The translations under genes were made by a program, and so were the position numbers. A DNA stretch of 64,000 nucleotides from Cloacimonetes bacterium UBA6097 (GTDB taxonomy: Bacteria > Cloacimonadota > Cloacimonadia > Cloacimonadales > Cloacimonadaceae): positions 301,611 through 365,610 of the forward strand of contig DIWV01000007.1 of the NCBI GenBank assembly GCA_002435865.1. Direction: 5' to 3'. Shown here piece after piece: positions 8,354 through 17,095 of the stretch. The notes under the pieces are model-generated. The model ran no database searches and was not told the DNA's origin. It saw only the letters and a list, made by a program, of their open reading frames with translations. Each line of letters begins with the position of its first letter. Within the stretch, counting starts at the first letter, position 1.

Positions 8354-11300
8354 ATGTCTAAAATAGAAGTAATTTTAAACGGACAAAAAGTAACTGCAGA
8401 ACAGGGAATGACTATCCTTGATCTGGCAAAGCAGCACGGAATAGAGATTCCAACACTATGTCATGATGAAGAACTTAAACCATATGGCTCCTGCTGGGTA
8501 TGCTCAGTTGAGGTAAAAGGACGCAGAGGTTTTGTAACATCCTGCGGAACTTTCCTGACAGAAGGTATGGAAATCACAACGGATAATGAAGATATTCACC
8601 AGGCACGTAAAATGGCGCTGGAGCTCTTAATCAGCGATCATTATGCAGATTGTGAAGCTCCCTGCAAGATAGCCTGTCCTGACCATGTTGATGTTCAGAG
8701 TTATGTTTCTTTAATTGCCAACGGACAATATCATGAAGCTGTAAAAGTTATTAAAGATACTCTTCCTATGCCTCTATCCATTGGTCGTGTGTGTCCTGCT
8801 TTTTGTGAAAAAGAATGCCGTCGCCAGTTGGTGGAAGATCCCATTGCTATTCGTCAGTTAAAGCGCTACGCTGCGGATGAAGATTTGAATGACTACTGGA
8901 AATACGTTCCGGAAAAGTTACCTGATAAAGGGAAGAAGATTGCCATTATCGGTGCAGGTCCGTCCGGTCTCACTTGTGGATATTATCTATCCAATCTGGG
9001 TTATGAAGCAGATGTATTTGAAGCTTCTCCCGAAGCAGGCGGCTGGTTACGTTATGGTATTCCTGAATACAGGCTGCCCAAGGCAATCCTGGATAAAGAA
9101 ATAGAGCTGATGTGTTCCAATGGAATGAAGATTCATAAGAACACAGTTATGGGAAAAGACATCTTCCTCGATGCCCTGAGTAAGAAATATGATGCAGTTT
9201 ATGTAGCTATTGGTGCTCAGAATGCAGTTCCGATGCCTGTTAAAGGTAGCGAATTGGAAGGTTGTTACCTGGGAGTGGATTTCCTCAAAGCTCACGCTAT
9301 GGGAAATACCCCCAAGCTTGGTAAAAAAGTAGCCATTGTTGGTGGTGGAAATACTGCCGTAGACTGTGCCAGAACATCTGTCAGGTTAGGTGCTGATGTC
9401 AGTATCATTTATCGCCGCACCAAGGAAGAAATGCCGGCTGAACCATTTGAAATTGAAGCTGCAGAACACGAAGGCGTAACTTTTTTCATGTTGTCCAATC
9501 CTGTTGAATATAAAGGCGAAAATGGTATCCTAAAAGAGGTTTCAATAGAGAAGATGGTACTTGGTGAACCGGACAGCAGCGGACGCCGCCGTCCCGAACC
9601 TACAGGTGAATTCTTTACTGAGCAGTTTGATAATATTATAGCTGCCATATCTCAGGTGCCGGACACGGATGCATTCAATAAGCCCGAAAATCATATTGAA
9701 GGTACTATCTTCCCAATCAGCCGTTGGTCTACTGCTATAGTTAATGAAGACAATATGTATACCGGGCTGAATAACGTCTTTGCAGGTGGTGATTTCAGAC
9801 GTGGAGCCGCTACAGCAATTGAAGCTATCGCAGATGGCAGAACTGCTGCTGAGATGATAGATAAATATTTACAGGGCTTACCGATGCAGCCTCCCAAGGC
9901 AAGGTTTGATTCCAAGAAAGCCCGTAAGATTAAAGAAATATCTGAAAAAGAGTACGAGCAGTTTGAAAGCCGTCCAAGAATTCAGATGCCGGAAATTGAA
10001 ATACCAAAGGCAAAAAGTACATTTGAAGAAGTTGAACTTGGTTATTCAATAAAACAGGCAAAAACTGAAGCTGAGCGCTGCCTGGAATGTGGTTGCCAGG
10101 TTAATGAAACCTGCTTCCTTAGAAAATACGCCACTGATTATGACGTTGACCCTGTACGCTTTCTCGGCAGTGTCAATCACCATCCCATTGATGCCAGTCA
10201 TCCTTATATCTTAAGAGATGCTAATAAATGTGTAAGTTGTGGGCGCTGTATCAGAACATGTGCAGAAATACAGGGCGCAGCAGTTTTAGGATATATCTAC
10301 AGAGGATTCTCAACGGTCGTTGCTCCTGAATTTGACAATAGCCTGACGGAAACAAGTTGTGAATCCTGTGGAAAGTGCATAAACGTTTGTCCTGTTGGTG
10401 CTCTGGTCGACAGGAATCTTTACTACAAGATGAATCCTCTTCCCAAGCAGACTACAATACAAAGTTGCGGTTTATGTGGAACGGGGTGCTCAATCAAAGT
10501 GGAAACAGAAACAAATATAGTTACCAGAATCACTACACCCCAGGATGGCGATGAACCTGTTATGAATGAGTTTTTCAATAAAAGGAACATTTGCTTTAAC
10601 GGACGTTTTGGCTGGCAGAGCCTGTTCAGTAATGAACGCTTGAAACAACCGATGCAAAGAACTAAAGATGGCTGGAAGGCTATAACCTGGTCAGAAGCCA
10701 AAGAACTAATCCGGGCAAACAGTCCTGATGATGTGAAAAAGTGTTTTGAAGTTACTCCTATGGTTACTATAGAGGAAATGCTGCTGCTAAGGAAAGTTGC
10801 AAAAAATACAAAAGGACTGCTTGCCTCGAATGGATATAACCCAATGTTCTCTGACAGTTTATGGCAGACTTACCCGATGAACAAACCTTATTATCAGCTA
10901 AAAAAGTATGATACTTTTGTCGTTATTGGAGAAATCAGCCACACTCTGAGAACTTTGATACGTCTTTATCAGCGCAGAAACAAAAAGTTGATTCTTGTGA
11001 ATCCTCCGGAGAGTAACTATAACCGATTTGCAGATGAGACGTATAATAGTTTAAAAGATATTGAGATTGATATGGGAATGCTGTTTGTTTATAACCTGAA
11101 TCATACCAGTGAAGCAGATGCCTTTTCAATTTGGCAGGAAGCAGCAAAGGTCAATAATTGTGAATGCAATGTACTGATGACTTCCGATTATCCTAACCTG
11201 ACAGGAATGCTGGCATTGGATATTAATCCCAGTGATGAGAAAGCTGACTTTGTTTTCAGTTATGGTGCTTATCCTGAGTCTGATAACGATAAAGCTTTCA

Positions 11301-11677
11301 AAGTATCTGTGATGTCTTTCTTTGAAGAGAATGCACCGGTTGACCTGTTACTACCTCAACCGACATATCTGGAAATGGAAGGTACAGCTATTGCTAATGC
11401 AGGGATTGTAACAAAGTTTAAGAATCCTGCTAAGAGCGATATCTTTAACCAAATACTAAAGTTATTATATGAACTCGAATGGATATCTCCAAATCTGGCG
11501 GAACCGGTATATTGGAATCAAAAGGCAGAACAATTCCTGCAATCGTCAGAGATGCTGATTAAACCGGAAGTCTTAAAACCGAAAGCTAAACAAGCTGAGT
11601 TTATTACAAACTCTAAAATTGAAAACTTATTTAATCTGAAGAATATTAAGCAAACGGGATTCCCCAAAAGGATTTAG
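8354..11677 (+). CDS. stnC: StnC-like fusion: NuoG ferredoxin domains + GltD/NfnB NADPH domain + degenerate MopB domain
   Basis: A 1107-residue fusion. Residues 1-95: NuoG-type [2Fe-2S] domain (C36, C47, C50, C64). ~95-180: Cys-rich linker (DHYADCEAPCKIACPD) shared by NuoG and GltD. ~190-510: GltD/NfnB-like flavin domain with IIGAGPSGLTCGYYL and a second nucleotide site IVGGGNTAVDCA, then GGDFRRGAATAIEAIADGR. ~575-690: further clusters, including CVSCGRCIRTC and CESCGKCINVCP. ~695 onward: CGLCGTGCSI and a NuoG-like molybdopterin-oxidoreductase fold that looks non-catalytic. NuoG plus GltD-like domains is the architecture described for StnC of Sporomusa ovata. No hydrogenase H-cluster motifs are present. 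Expected role: NADP(H) end of a NADH/ferredoxin/NADP transhydrogenase. Confidence 0.88.
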   Translation: MSKIEVILNGQKVTAEQGMTILDLAKQHGIEIPTLCHDEELKPYGSCWVCSVEVKGRRGFVTSCGTFLTEGMEITTDNEDIHQARKMALELLISDHYADCEAPCKIACPDHVDVQSYVSLIANGQYHEAVKVIKDTLPMPLSIGRVCPAFCEKECRRQLVEDPIAIRQLKRYAADEDLNDYWKYVPEKLPDKGKKIAIIGAGPSGLTCGYYLSNLGYEADVFEASPEAGGWLRYGIPEYRLPKAILDKEIELMCSNGMKIHKNTVMGKDIFLDALSKKYDAVYVAIGAQNAVPMPVKGSELEGCYLGVDFLKAHAMGNTPKLGKKVAIVGGGNTAVDCARTSVRLGADVSIIYRRTKEEMPAEPFEIEAAEHEGVTFFMLSNPVEYKGENGILKEVSIEKMVLGEPDSSGRRRPEPTGEFFTEQFDNIIAAISQVPDTDAFNKPENHIEGTIFPISRWSTAIVNEDNMYTGLNNVFAGGDFRRGAATAIEAIADGRTAAEMIDKYLQGLPMQPPKARFDSKKARKIKEISEKEYEQFESRPRIQMPEIEIPKAKSTFEEVELGYSIKQAKTEAERCLECGCQVNETCFLRKYATDYDVDPVRFLGSVNHHPIDASHPYILRDANKCVSCGRCIRTCAEIQGAAVLGYIYRGFSTVVAPEFDNSLTETSCESCGKCINVCPVGALVDRNLYYKMNPLPKQTTIQSCGLCGTGCSIKVETETNIVTRITTPQDGDEPVMNEFFNKRNICFNGRFGWQSLFSNERLKQPMQRTKDGWKAITWSEAKELIRANSPDDVKKCFEVTPMVTIEEMLLLRKVAKNTKGLLASNGYNPMFSDSLWQTYPMNKPYYQLKKYDTFVVIGEISHTLRTLIRLYQRRNKKLILVNPPESNYNRFADETYNSLKDIEIDMGMLFVYNLNHTSEADAFSIWQEAAKVNNCECNVLMTSDYPNLTGMLALDINPSDEKADFVFSYGAYPESDNDKAFKVSVMSFFEENAPVDLLLPQPTYLEMEGTAIANAGIVTKFKNPAKSDIFNQILKLLYELEWISPNLAEPVYWNQKAEQFLQSSEMLIKPEVLKPKAKQAEFITNSKIENLFNLKNIKQTGFPKRI

Positions 11678-11690
11678 GATATATAATAAA

Positions 11691-11718
11691 GGGGACTATT
11701 ACTAATTAGTAGTCCCCT
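11691..11718. terminator. Bidirectional terminator between stnC-like and GGDEF genes
   Basis: GGGGACTA pairs with TAGTCCCC around an AT-rich loop. On the plus strand it is followed by TCTTAAATT, a weak U-run; it overlaps the last codons and stop of the convergent GGDEF gene. Likely ends both transcripts. Confidence 0.65.
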
Positions 11719-12758
11719 CTTAAATTGATAAAACTTTTTTTAATTGAATGAACAGTTTCCAATCTCTTATCATATTTTACTGCAATATTTTTTCCACTTT
11801 TTTTGCCTGCATATAGCGCCAGGTCAGCCTGTTTTAATACATCTTCAATAGAATTTCCCGACATAAATGAACTGCATCCAAGAGTGACAGTTACCGAAAA
11901 GTTGATATCATCTTTATTGATTACATGACTTAATACCGATATTCGGACTCTTTCCATAAAGACCAAAGCACCTGATAAAGGAGTCTCAGGAAGGATAAAC
12001 ATAAATTCTTCCCCACCCCAACGACCAATGTAATCTGCTGAACGGATATTATTTTTAAAAATATTGGCAATGTCTTTTAAGACAATATCTCCAATATCAT
12101 GTCCGTAATCATCATTAATATGCTTAAAATCGTCTATATCTGCGATACACACAGAGAAATCTCTCTGAGTACGCATTGTTCTCATAGATTCCATGAGCAG
12201 TTGGTCTTCCAATTGCCTGCGGTTTGGCAGATTAGTCAGTGTATCAGTTCTTGCTATTTCATCTAATCTAACATAAGCAGTTTCCAATTCAGCATTCTTC
12301 TTGTTTATTTCTTCGTTAGCTAATTTCAACCGCTCATTAACAGCTTCCAAAGCCTGGTTGTCATCCCTTAGATTGGTTTCAATCTTTAATTGGTCATTAA
12401 CTTCATTGAAGATACCCAGGATTGCAACAATTTTCCCATTGTCATCCTTAACTGACGATACAGAGAGGTTTGCATAGAAGCTGGTTCCGTCCTTACGTCT
12501 GTATCTTGTCAGCTTCTCGATGCTATCAACTTCACCACTGGCAAGTTTTTTGAAATTTAAACTGCTAACCTCGAGGTCTTCCGGCATAGTGATATCTTTT
12601 ACAGTAAGCATCAAAGCATAATTCTGATTATACCCCATCTTTCTGCACCAGGCTTCATTAACAAGAATGAATCTGCCTTCAAGATCAGTCAGACCTATAC
12701 CCACCATCGCGTTATCAATTACTAATTTATAAAGATTGTTCAGCTCTATGTCATCCAT
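11706..12758 (-). CDS. PAS-GGDEF diguanylate cyclase
   Basis: A 350-residue cytoplasmic protein making cyclic-di-GMP from GTP. Residues ~5-125 are a PAS domain (NLYKLVIDNAMVGIGLTDLE, YRRKDGTSFYANLSVS), ~130-170 a charged coiled coil that would link sensor to output, and ~175-345 the GGDEF domain (TDTLTNLPNRRQLEDQL, DIDDFKHINDDYGHDIGD). The active site is GGEEF at 248-252 and an RxxD inhibitory site (RSAD, 239-242) lies five residues before it, so product inhibition is expected. The start at 12758 follows AAAGGAG; a longer frame has no ribosome site. No transmembrane segment, so the signal sensed is intracellular. Confidence 0.93.
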   Translation of the reverse strand: MDDIELNNLYKLVIDNAMVGIGLTDLEGRFILVNEAWCRKMGYNQNYALMLTVKDITMPEDLEVSSLNFKKLASGEVDSIEKLTRYRRKDGTSFYANLSVSSVKDDNGKIVAILGIFNEVNDQLKIETNLRDDNQALEAVNERLKLANEEINKKNAELETAYVRLDEIARTDTLTNLPNRRQLEDQLLMESMRTMRTQRDFSVCIADIDDFKHINDDYGHDIGDIVLKDIANIFKNNIRSADYIGRWGGEEFMFILPETPLSGALVFMERVRISVLSHVINKDDINFSVTVTLGCSSFMSGNSIEDVLKQADLALYAGKKSGKNIAVKYDKRLETVHSIKKSFINLRGDY

Positions 12759-12825
12759 ATAAGCTCCTTTTCTCCATAACAATAGAATAATTAGTTGCTT
12801 ATTAACAGTCAAGATAATTTTGCGT

Positions 12826-12863
12826 CAAAAAGGAAAAGGGCTGACAGAATCACTCTGCAGCCC
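12826..12863 (-). terminator. Rho-independent terminator of leuS
   Basis: On the minus strand GGGCTG..CAGCCC (12838-12863, with an inner AGA..TCT pairing) is followed by TTTTCCTTTTT. It lies 25 bases after the leuS stop. Confidence 0.8.
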
Positions 12864-12887
12864 ATGTATATTTTTTATCTCAGTATT

Positions 12888-15413
12888 TTAAGATATTGCT
12901 ATGCTTACCATCTTTTGCGGGATAACTATAATCTTGTGAATAGTCTTCCCTTCCAGTGTTTTCTTCACGTTCTCCACTTCCAGGGCAAGCTCCTTGACTT
13001 TCTCATCAGGTGTATCAGGTGCAATATCCATCTTGCCTCTGACTTTGCCGTTTATCTGGATAACATAAGAAATTGTATCCCTGATAAGTCTTTCAGGTTT
13101 ATAGGTTGGCATTCCCGATTCATGTATCAGATGCTTGTTGCCCAACTGCTGCCAAAGTTCTTCTGCAATATGGGGAGCAAAAGGATAAAGCAAGCGAGGA
13201 ATGATTACACATGCCCTGGCAAAGACAGCCAGTTCGGCTTCGTTCAGCTTATTCGGTTCCTTTATGGAAGTTACATTGTTCAGATGTTCCATCACTGCAG
13301 CAATAGCAGTATTATACTGCATTCTCTTTTCAGTATCATCCAGCCATTTCTTTACAGTATGGTGTGTGCTGTATTGCAGGTCCTTAAACTGACCTGATAC
13401 ATCCTGTCCTGAAGAACAATAACTAAGTCCTTTGCGGATGGTGTCTTTGTAAGTCTCTATTAAACGCCATACGCGGTTCAGGAACCTGAATGCACCCATT
13501 ACACCATCGTCACTCCATTCCACATCTTTCTCAGGAGGAGAAGCAAACAACAGAAATACTCTCAACGTATCTGCTCCATAGCGGTCAATGATGTATTTGG
13601 GATCAACCACATTGCCTTTGCTTTTACTCATCTTGGCACCGTCTTTGGTGACCATACCCTGTGTAAGCAATCTGGCAAAAGGTTCATCACAATCAACCCA
13701 GCCCAGGTCTCGCATAAACTTATGGATAAACCTGGCATACAGCAGATGCATCACTGCATGCTCAATCCCACCTATGTATTGGTCAACCGGCAGCCAGCTA
13801 TTGGCATTTTCTTTACTGAAAGGCTCTTTATCATTCTTGGGATCGGCATACCTGGCAAAATACCAGCTGCTGTCCACAAAAGTATCCATTGTATCTGTTT
13901 CCCTTCTTGCAGCTTTTCCGCATTGGGGACAGGTTGTATTGACAAACTCAGGTACAGACAGCAAAGGATTGCGCGTTGTTTTTCCCACCTGTACATTGTC
14001 AGGCAGCAGAACAGGCAAATCCTTATCAGGAACAAGTACAACTCCGCAATCATCACAATAAATTATGGGAATGGGATTTCCCCAGTAACGCTGCCGTGAA
14101 ACACCCCAGTCTCTCAGACGATACGTAACAGTCTGCTTGCCCATATTTTTATCAGCTATCCAGTCCGTTATAGCTTTTTTGGCAGGTTCGTTTTCCATGC
14201 CGTCAAACTGTGCGGAATTAACCTGCCAGCCTTCTTCAATATAAGCTTCTTGCATAGTCTCGACTGCAAGGTTATGCTCCTTGTTTTGGATAACTATCTT
14301 AATAGGCAGATTGTACTTTTTGGCAAATTCAAAGTCACGCTGGTCATGTGCCGGAACTGCCATCACAGCTCCTGTTCCATAGTCCATTACAACATAATTG
14401 GTAATCCAGATCTGCACTTTGTCACCATTGACAGGATTGATACAGTATTTACCTGAGAAGATACCTTCTTTTGTGGTGTCCTCTGCAGTACGTTCAATCT
14501 TGTCTTCGTTGATAACCATATGGCAAAATTCATGCAAAGGCTTATTGTCAGGTTCTGCAGCCAGCCATCTTTGCACGTAGGGATGTTCAGGTGGTAGTGC
14601 CATGAAAGTAACGCCAAAGATAGTATCCGGGCGTGTGGTAAAGACCTTCACCAATTCACCTGTTTCTTCCAATCCTTCGTCATTCCTGCGCAGGCAGGAA
14701 TCCATGCTGTTTTCTAATACAAAATCTATCTCTGTGCCAAAACTTTTGCCAATCCAGTTTTTCTGCATGGTCATGACCCGTTCCGGCCACTCTATCATTT
14801 TGCTGAAATCAAGCAATTCTTCGGCATATTCTGTTATCTTAAAATACCATTGTTCCAGTTCTTTTTGAGTAACTTCAGATTCACAGCGCCAGCAGTGACC
14901 GTTTTCCACCTGCTCATTGGCAAGTACTGTCTGGCATTCTTCACACCAGTTTTGAAAGCTCTTTTTGCGGTAGACCAGCCCCTTCTCGTACAACTTTTTA
15001 AAGATGAATTGACCCCATCTGTAATAATCAGGACGGCAGGTGCTGACTTCCCTGTCCCAGTCCAAACCAAAACCGACACTGTCAAACTGCTTATGCATTG
15101 CTTCTATGCATTCTTCGGTTGTTATACGCGGGTGAGAATTATGCTGGATGGCATAGTTTTCCGCAGGCATCCCAAAACTGTCAAAACCCATAGGATTCAT
15201 TACATTGAAGCCTTCCATCATCTTAACACGAGCGATAGCATCACTGATTGAATAGTTGGAAACATGTCCGCAATGGAGAATGCCGGATGGATAGGGAAAC
15301 ATGGCTAAAACGTAGTAATTCTGCTTGTCAGTTTTGTTTAAGGGGTTAAATATCTTCTTTTCCTGCCAGATTTTCTGCCATTTTTTCTCAATGTCCTGAA
15401 AAGGGTATTCCAT
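12888..15413 (-). CDS. leuS: Leucyl-tRNA synthetase
   Basis: An 841-residue class I synthetase that charges tRNA-Leu. The HIGH motif is HCGH (residues 47-50), the zinc-knuckle-like pairs are CEEC (157-160) and CWRC (174-177), the CP1 editing domain begins VKVFTTRPDTIFG (~255), and KMSKSKGNVVDP is the KMSKS loop. The start at 15413 follows AGGAGG; a longer frame reaches into an upstream repeat. Just before the editing domain, residues ~236-247 (SMDSCLRRNDEG) are the translation of a PAL-3 palindromic repeat inserted in frame. Everything after it is intact, so the enzyme should still work. Confidence 0.97.
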   Translation of the reverse strand: MEYPFQDIEKKWQKIWQEKKIFNPLNKTDKQNYYVLAMFPYPSGILHCGHVSNYSISDAIARVKMMEGFNVMNPMGFDSFGMPAENYAIQHNSHPRITTEECIEAMHKQFDSVGFGLDWDREVSTCRPDYYRWGQFIFKKLYEKGLVYRKKSFQNWCEECQTVLANEQVENGHCWRCESEVTQKELEQWYFKITEYAEELLDFSKMIEWPERVMTMQKNWIGKSFGTEIDFVLENSMDSCLRRNDEGLEETGELVKVFTTRPDTIFGVTFMALPPEHPYVQRWLAAEPDNKPLHEFCHMVINEDKIERTAEDTTKEGIFSGKYCINPVNGDKVQIWITNYVVMDYGTGAVMAVPAHDQRDFEFAKKYNLPIKIVIQNKEHNLAVETMQEAYIEEGWQVNSAQFDGMENEPAKKAITDWIADKNMGKQTVTYRLRDWGVSRQRYWGNPIPIIYCDDCGVVLVPDKDLPVLLPDNVQVGKTTRNPLLSVPEFVNTTCPQCGKAARRETDTMDTFVDSSWYFARYADPKNDKEPFSKENANSWLPVDQYIGGIEHAVMHLLYARFIHKFMRDLGWVDCDEPFARLLTQGMVTKDGAKMSKSKGNVVDPKYIIDRYGADTLRVFLLFASPPEKDVEWSDDGVMGAFRFLNRVWRLIETYKDTIRKGLSYCSSGQDVSGQFKDLQYSTHHTVKKWLDDTEKRMQYNTAIAAVMEHLNNVTSIKEPNKLNEAELAVFARACVIIPRLLYPFAPHIAEELWQQLGNKHLIHESGMPTYKPERLIRDTISYVIQINGKVRGKMDIAPDTPDEKVKELALEVENVKKTLEGKTIHKIIVIPQKMVSIAIS
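14679..14712. repeat. PAL-3 (dRS3-like) palindrome inside leuS
   Basis: ATTCCTGC (14682-14689) and GCAGGAAT (14694-14701) form a perfect 8-bp stem with a GCAG loop, flanked by GTC on one side and CCATGCTGTT on the other, exactly as in the intergenic copies at 39061 and 46109. It is read through in frame in leuS. Confidence 0.88.
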
Positions 15414-15760
15414 CCTTTCCTCCTTCCTTATTTGCGCAGCACCTTTTCTGTAGCCCATTCTTGTAGAATGGCTGTGTCTATATTGCCTTTAACATAAAGG
15501 CGCTACTTTATTAATGCATGAAGATAACTTGCTAAATATCTCCAAAGTGTTGTATTTATGTATTATACACGGATTTGTATTGCTACACTTTTGTCAAGAT
15601 GATTATCTCTGAAGCGCATGGTATGGCTTTTGTGCCCAATATAAGTTTATGTCTTCTGCTTAGATTTCATTTGACGAACTTGAAGACTTATAAATTTATC
15701 CCCAAAAAGGAGTTTGATTTTAACTATACCTGTATTATAATTAAACTGATAGGAGTTGAG
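15414..15760. other. Intergenic region with two small palindromes
   Basis: CCATTCT-tgt-AGAATGG (near 15456-15472) and a PAL-2 relative, GCCTTT-aacat-AAAGGC followed by GCTACTTTA (near 15484-15510), lie just upstream of leuS. The rest (15515-15750) is AT-rich leader to the next plus-strand gene; in-frame codons there do not look like a protein. Confidence 0.55.
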
Positions 15761-16285
15761 ATGTTCAAAACAACAATTCTATTAGCCTGTCTGACCATCA
15801 CCCTGGCTTTACTGCCCTGGTCTTTAAACTCGCTAACAAACTATACCGGTCCCCGGGAAGAAATTGCGGCTAATCCGGTGTTTGCGCCTTTGGGAACTTT
15901 GAGTTTTGAGTACGCAAGTGTCATGTCCAGCGATTTCTCAGCCGGCGTCAATATCTGGTATGAGTACAAAGATGTGGAAGCCCGTTTTGCTTATCTAAAA
16001 CTTTTATATAATCCTTTTCATAAGGGTATGAGCGGATTAAGCTTTGGTCCTACAGGCGGACTTATTACCCGTTTCCGGGAAGACGACCATCCGGAGCAGA
16101 CTGAAGAAGACACTTCCGGCGCTTTGGGTGCTATGGCGCAATATAATTTACTGCTGGGAAGAAATGATAATATCCTGTTGGGTATTGGTTTCAACGCTAT
16201 GGTACCTCTAAAGGATTATGCCGATAATTCTCCTTTACGCGCATGGGATGGTGATTTGCGTCTGATGGTTGGTTACGCCTGGTGA
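15761..16285 (+). CDS. Secreted, probable outer-membrane beta-barrel protein
   Basis: A 174-residue protein. The ATG at 15761 follows AGGAG and opens a signal peptide (KTTILLACLTITLALLPWS). The mature part has barrel-like alternating strands (GTLSFEYASVMSSDFSAGVNIW, GLSFGPTGGLI) and ends in RLMVGYAW with a terminal aromatic residue, as outer-membrane barrels do. Family not recognised. A truncated cloverleaf repeat begins 20 bases after its stop, although this gene faces the opposite way from the other array genes. Confidence 0.68.
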   Translation: MFKTTILLACLTITLALLPWSLNSLTNYTGPREEIAANPVFAPLGTLSFEYASVMSSDFSAGVNIWYEYKDVEARFAYLKLLYNPFHKGMSGLSFGPTGGLITRFREDDHPEQTEEDTSGALGAMAQYNLLLGRNDNILLGIGFNAMVPLKDYADNSPLRAWDGDLRLMVGYAW

Positions 16286-16304
16286 GAGAATAATATTTAA
16301 GTAT

Positions 16305-16397
16305 GGAGATTTTAGGACTCCTGCATGCTTCCGGGTGTCCTTTTTGCCAACGCAAACGATTCATTTGTTAATAATCCAGAGGGCAAAATGGACTTCG
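16305..16397 (-). repeat. Cloverleaf (CLV) repeat copy 1, truncated
   Basis: Matches the second two-thirds of the full CLV unit: GACTCCTGCATGCTTCCGGG, TTTTTGCCAACG and GGCAAAATGGACTTCGGGC. The CGAAGTCCAAAATTCC arm is missing on its left, so it cannot form the outer stem. On the minus strand it starts 10 bases after the stop of the 16408-16905 gene. Confidence 0.85.
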
Positions 16398-16407
16398 GGC
16401 TTCTAAC

Positions 16408-16905
16408 CTAAAAAGTTACGCCAAGATTAATATTTGTAATAGACGCTTTAATACCGATATCCCATTCTATGAAAGCTGTGCCTGTTTCCCAACGGGCAAG
16501 ATTATAGCCTACTCCGAATGTGATGTGGGGGATAATCATTTGTTTGTACTTCGGACTGTCTTCATCTCCTCCGCCGGGATCCCAAGACAGATTTGCTATC
16601 TTACCGATATCAAAACCGCCTGACCATGCATAATAAAACCTATCGTTCCAAGGTCTTAGTTCAGTGTAACTTACTCCGCCATATGTAGTAAAATCACATG
16701 TCATATATGTGAGATATACATAGCTGCTACGTTTTCCTAATTTATCATGGTCTGCTAAAATACCTAAAGTACCTCCGTTGACTAATCCTAAATTAGCAGT
16801 TGCTTTGAAGTTGGGTTGTGTTTTTCCGTGTAACATGGAAACGGGTAAAACAATAATCAGGATTCCGATAACAGTAACAATTGAAATAAAGTACTTACCA
16901 ATCAT
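16408..16905 (-). CDS. Small secreted barrel-like protein in the CLV array
   Basis: A 165-residue protein with an N-terminal signal peptide (YFISIVTVIGILIIVLPVS) and a mature part with beta-barrel style strands and a C-terminal NINLGVTF, an aromatic-ended barrel signature. AGGAGA precedes the ATG. It is preceded on its strand by CLV copy 2 and followed after 10 bases by CLV copy 1. No known family recognised; role in the outer membrane is inference. Confidence 0.65.
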   Translation of the reverse strand: MIGKYFISIVTVIGILIIVLPVSMLHGKTQPNFKATANLGLVNGGTLGILADHDKLGKRSSYVYLTYMTCDFTTYGGVSYTELRPWNDRFYYAWSGGFDIGKIANLSWDPGGGDEDSPKYKQMIIPHITFGVGYNLARWETGTAFIEWDIGIKASITNINLGVTF

Positions 16906-16948
16906 TTATCTTCTCCTCATCCTATCTTAACAGTGCAATTCAGGTTCG

Positions 16949-17087
16949 CGAAGTCCAAAATTCCCTTGAATTGCATACTCATGTTCTGTTTAAGCTGGAA
17001 TTTTGAACTCCTGCAGGCTTCCGGGAGTCTTTTTTGCCAACGAAGGCTATCATTATTGAATTAATCCCAGGGGCAAAATGGACTTCG
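16949..17087 (-). repeat. Cloverleaf (CLV) repeat copy 2
   Basis: Full unit. The outer stem CGAAGTCC (16949-16956) pairs with GGACTTCG (17080-17087). Inside are three hairpins: AAAATTCC with GGAATTTT, ACTCC with GGAGT, and TTTTGCC with GGCAAAA. It starts 8 bases after the stop of the transposase gene on the minus strand. Confidence 0.92.
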
Positions 17088-17095
17088 AGCATATA

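Noticed and set aside
8354..11677. Formate dehydrogenase or [FeFe]-hydrogenase catalytic subunit
   Set aside because: The C-terminal fold is NuoG-like and lacks visible catalytic Cys/Sec and Mo-binding features, and no H-cluster cysteine motifs are present.
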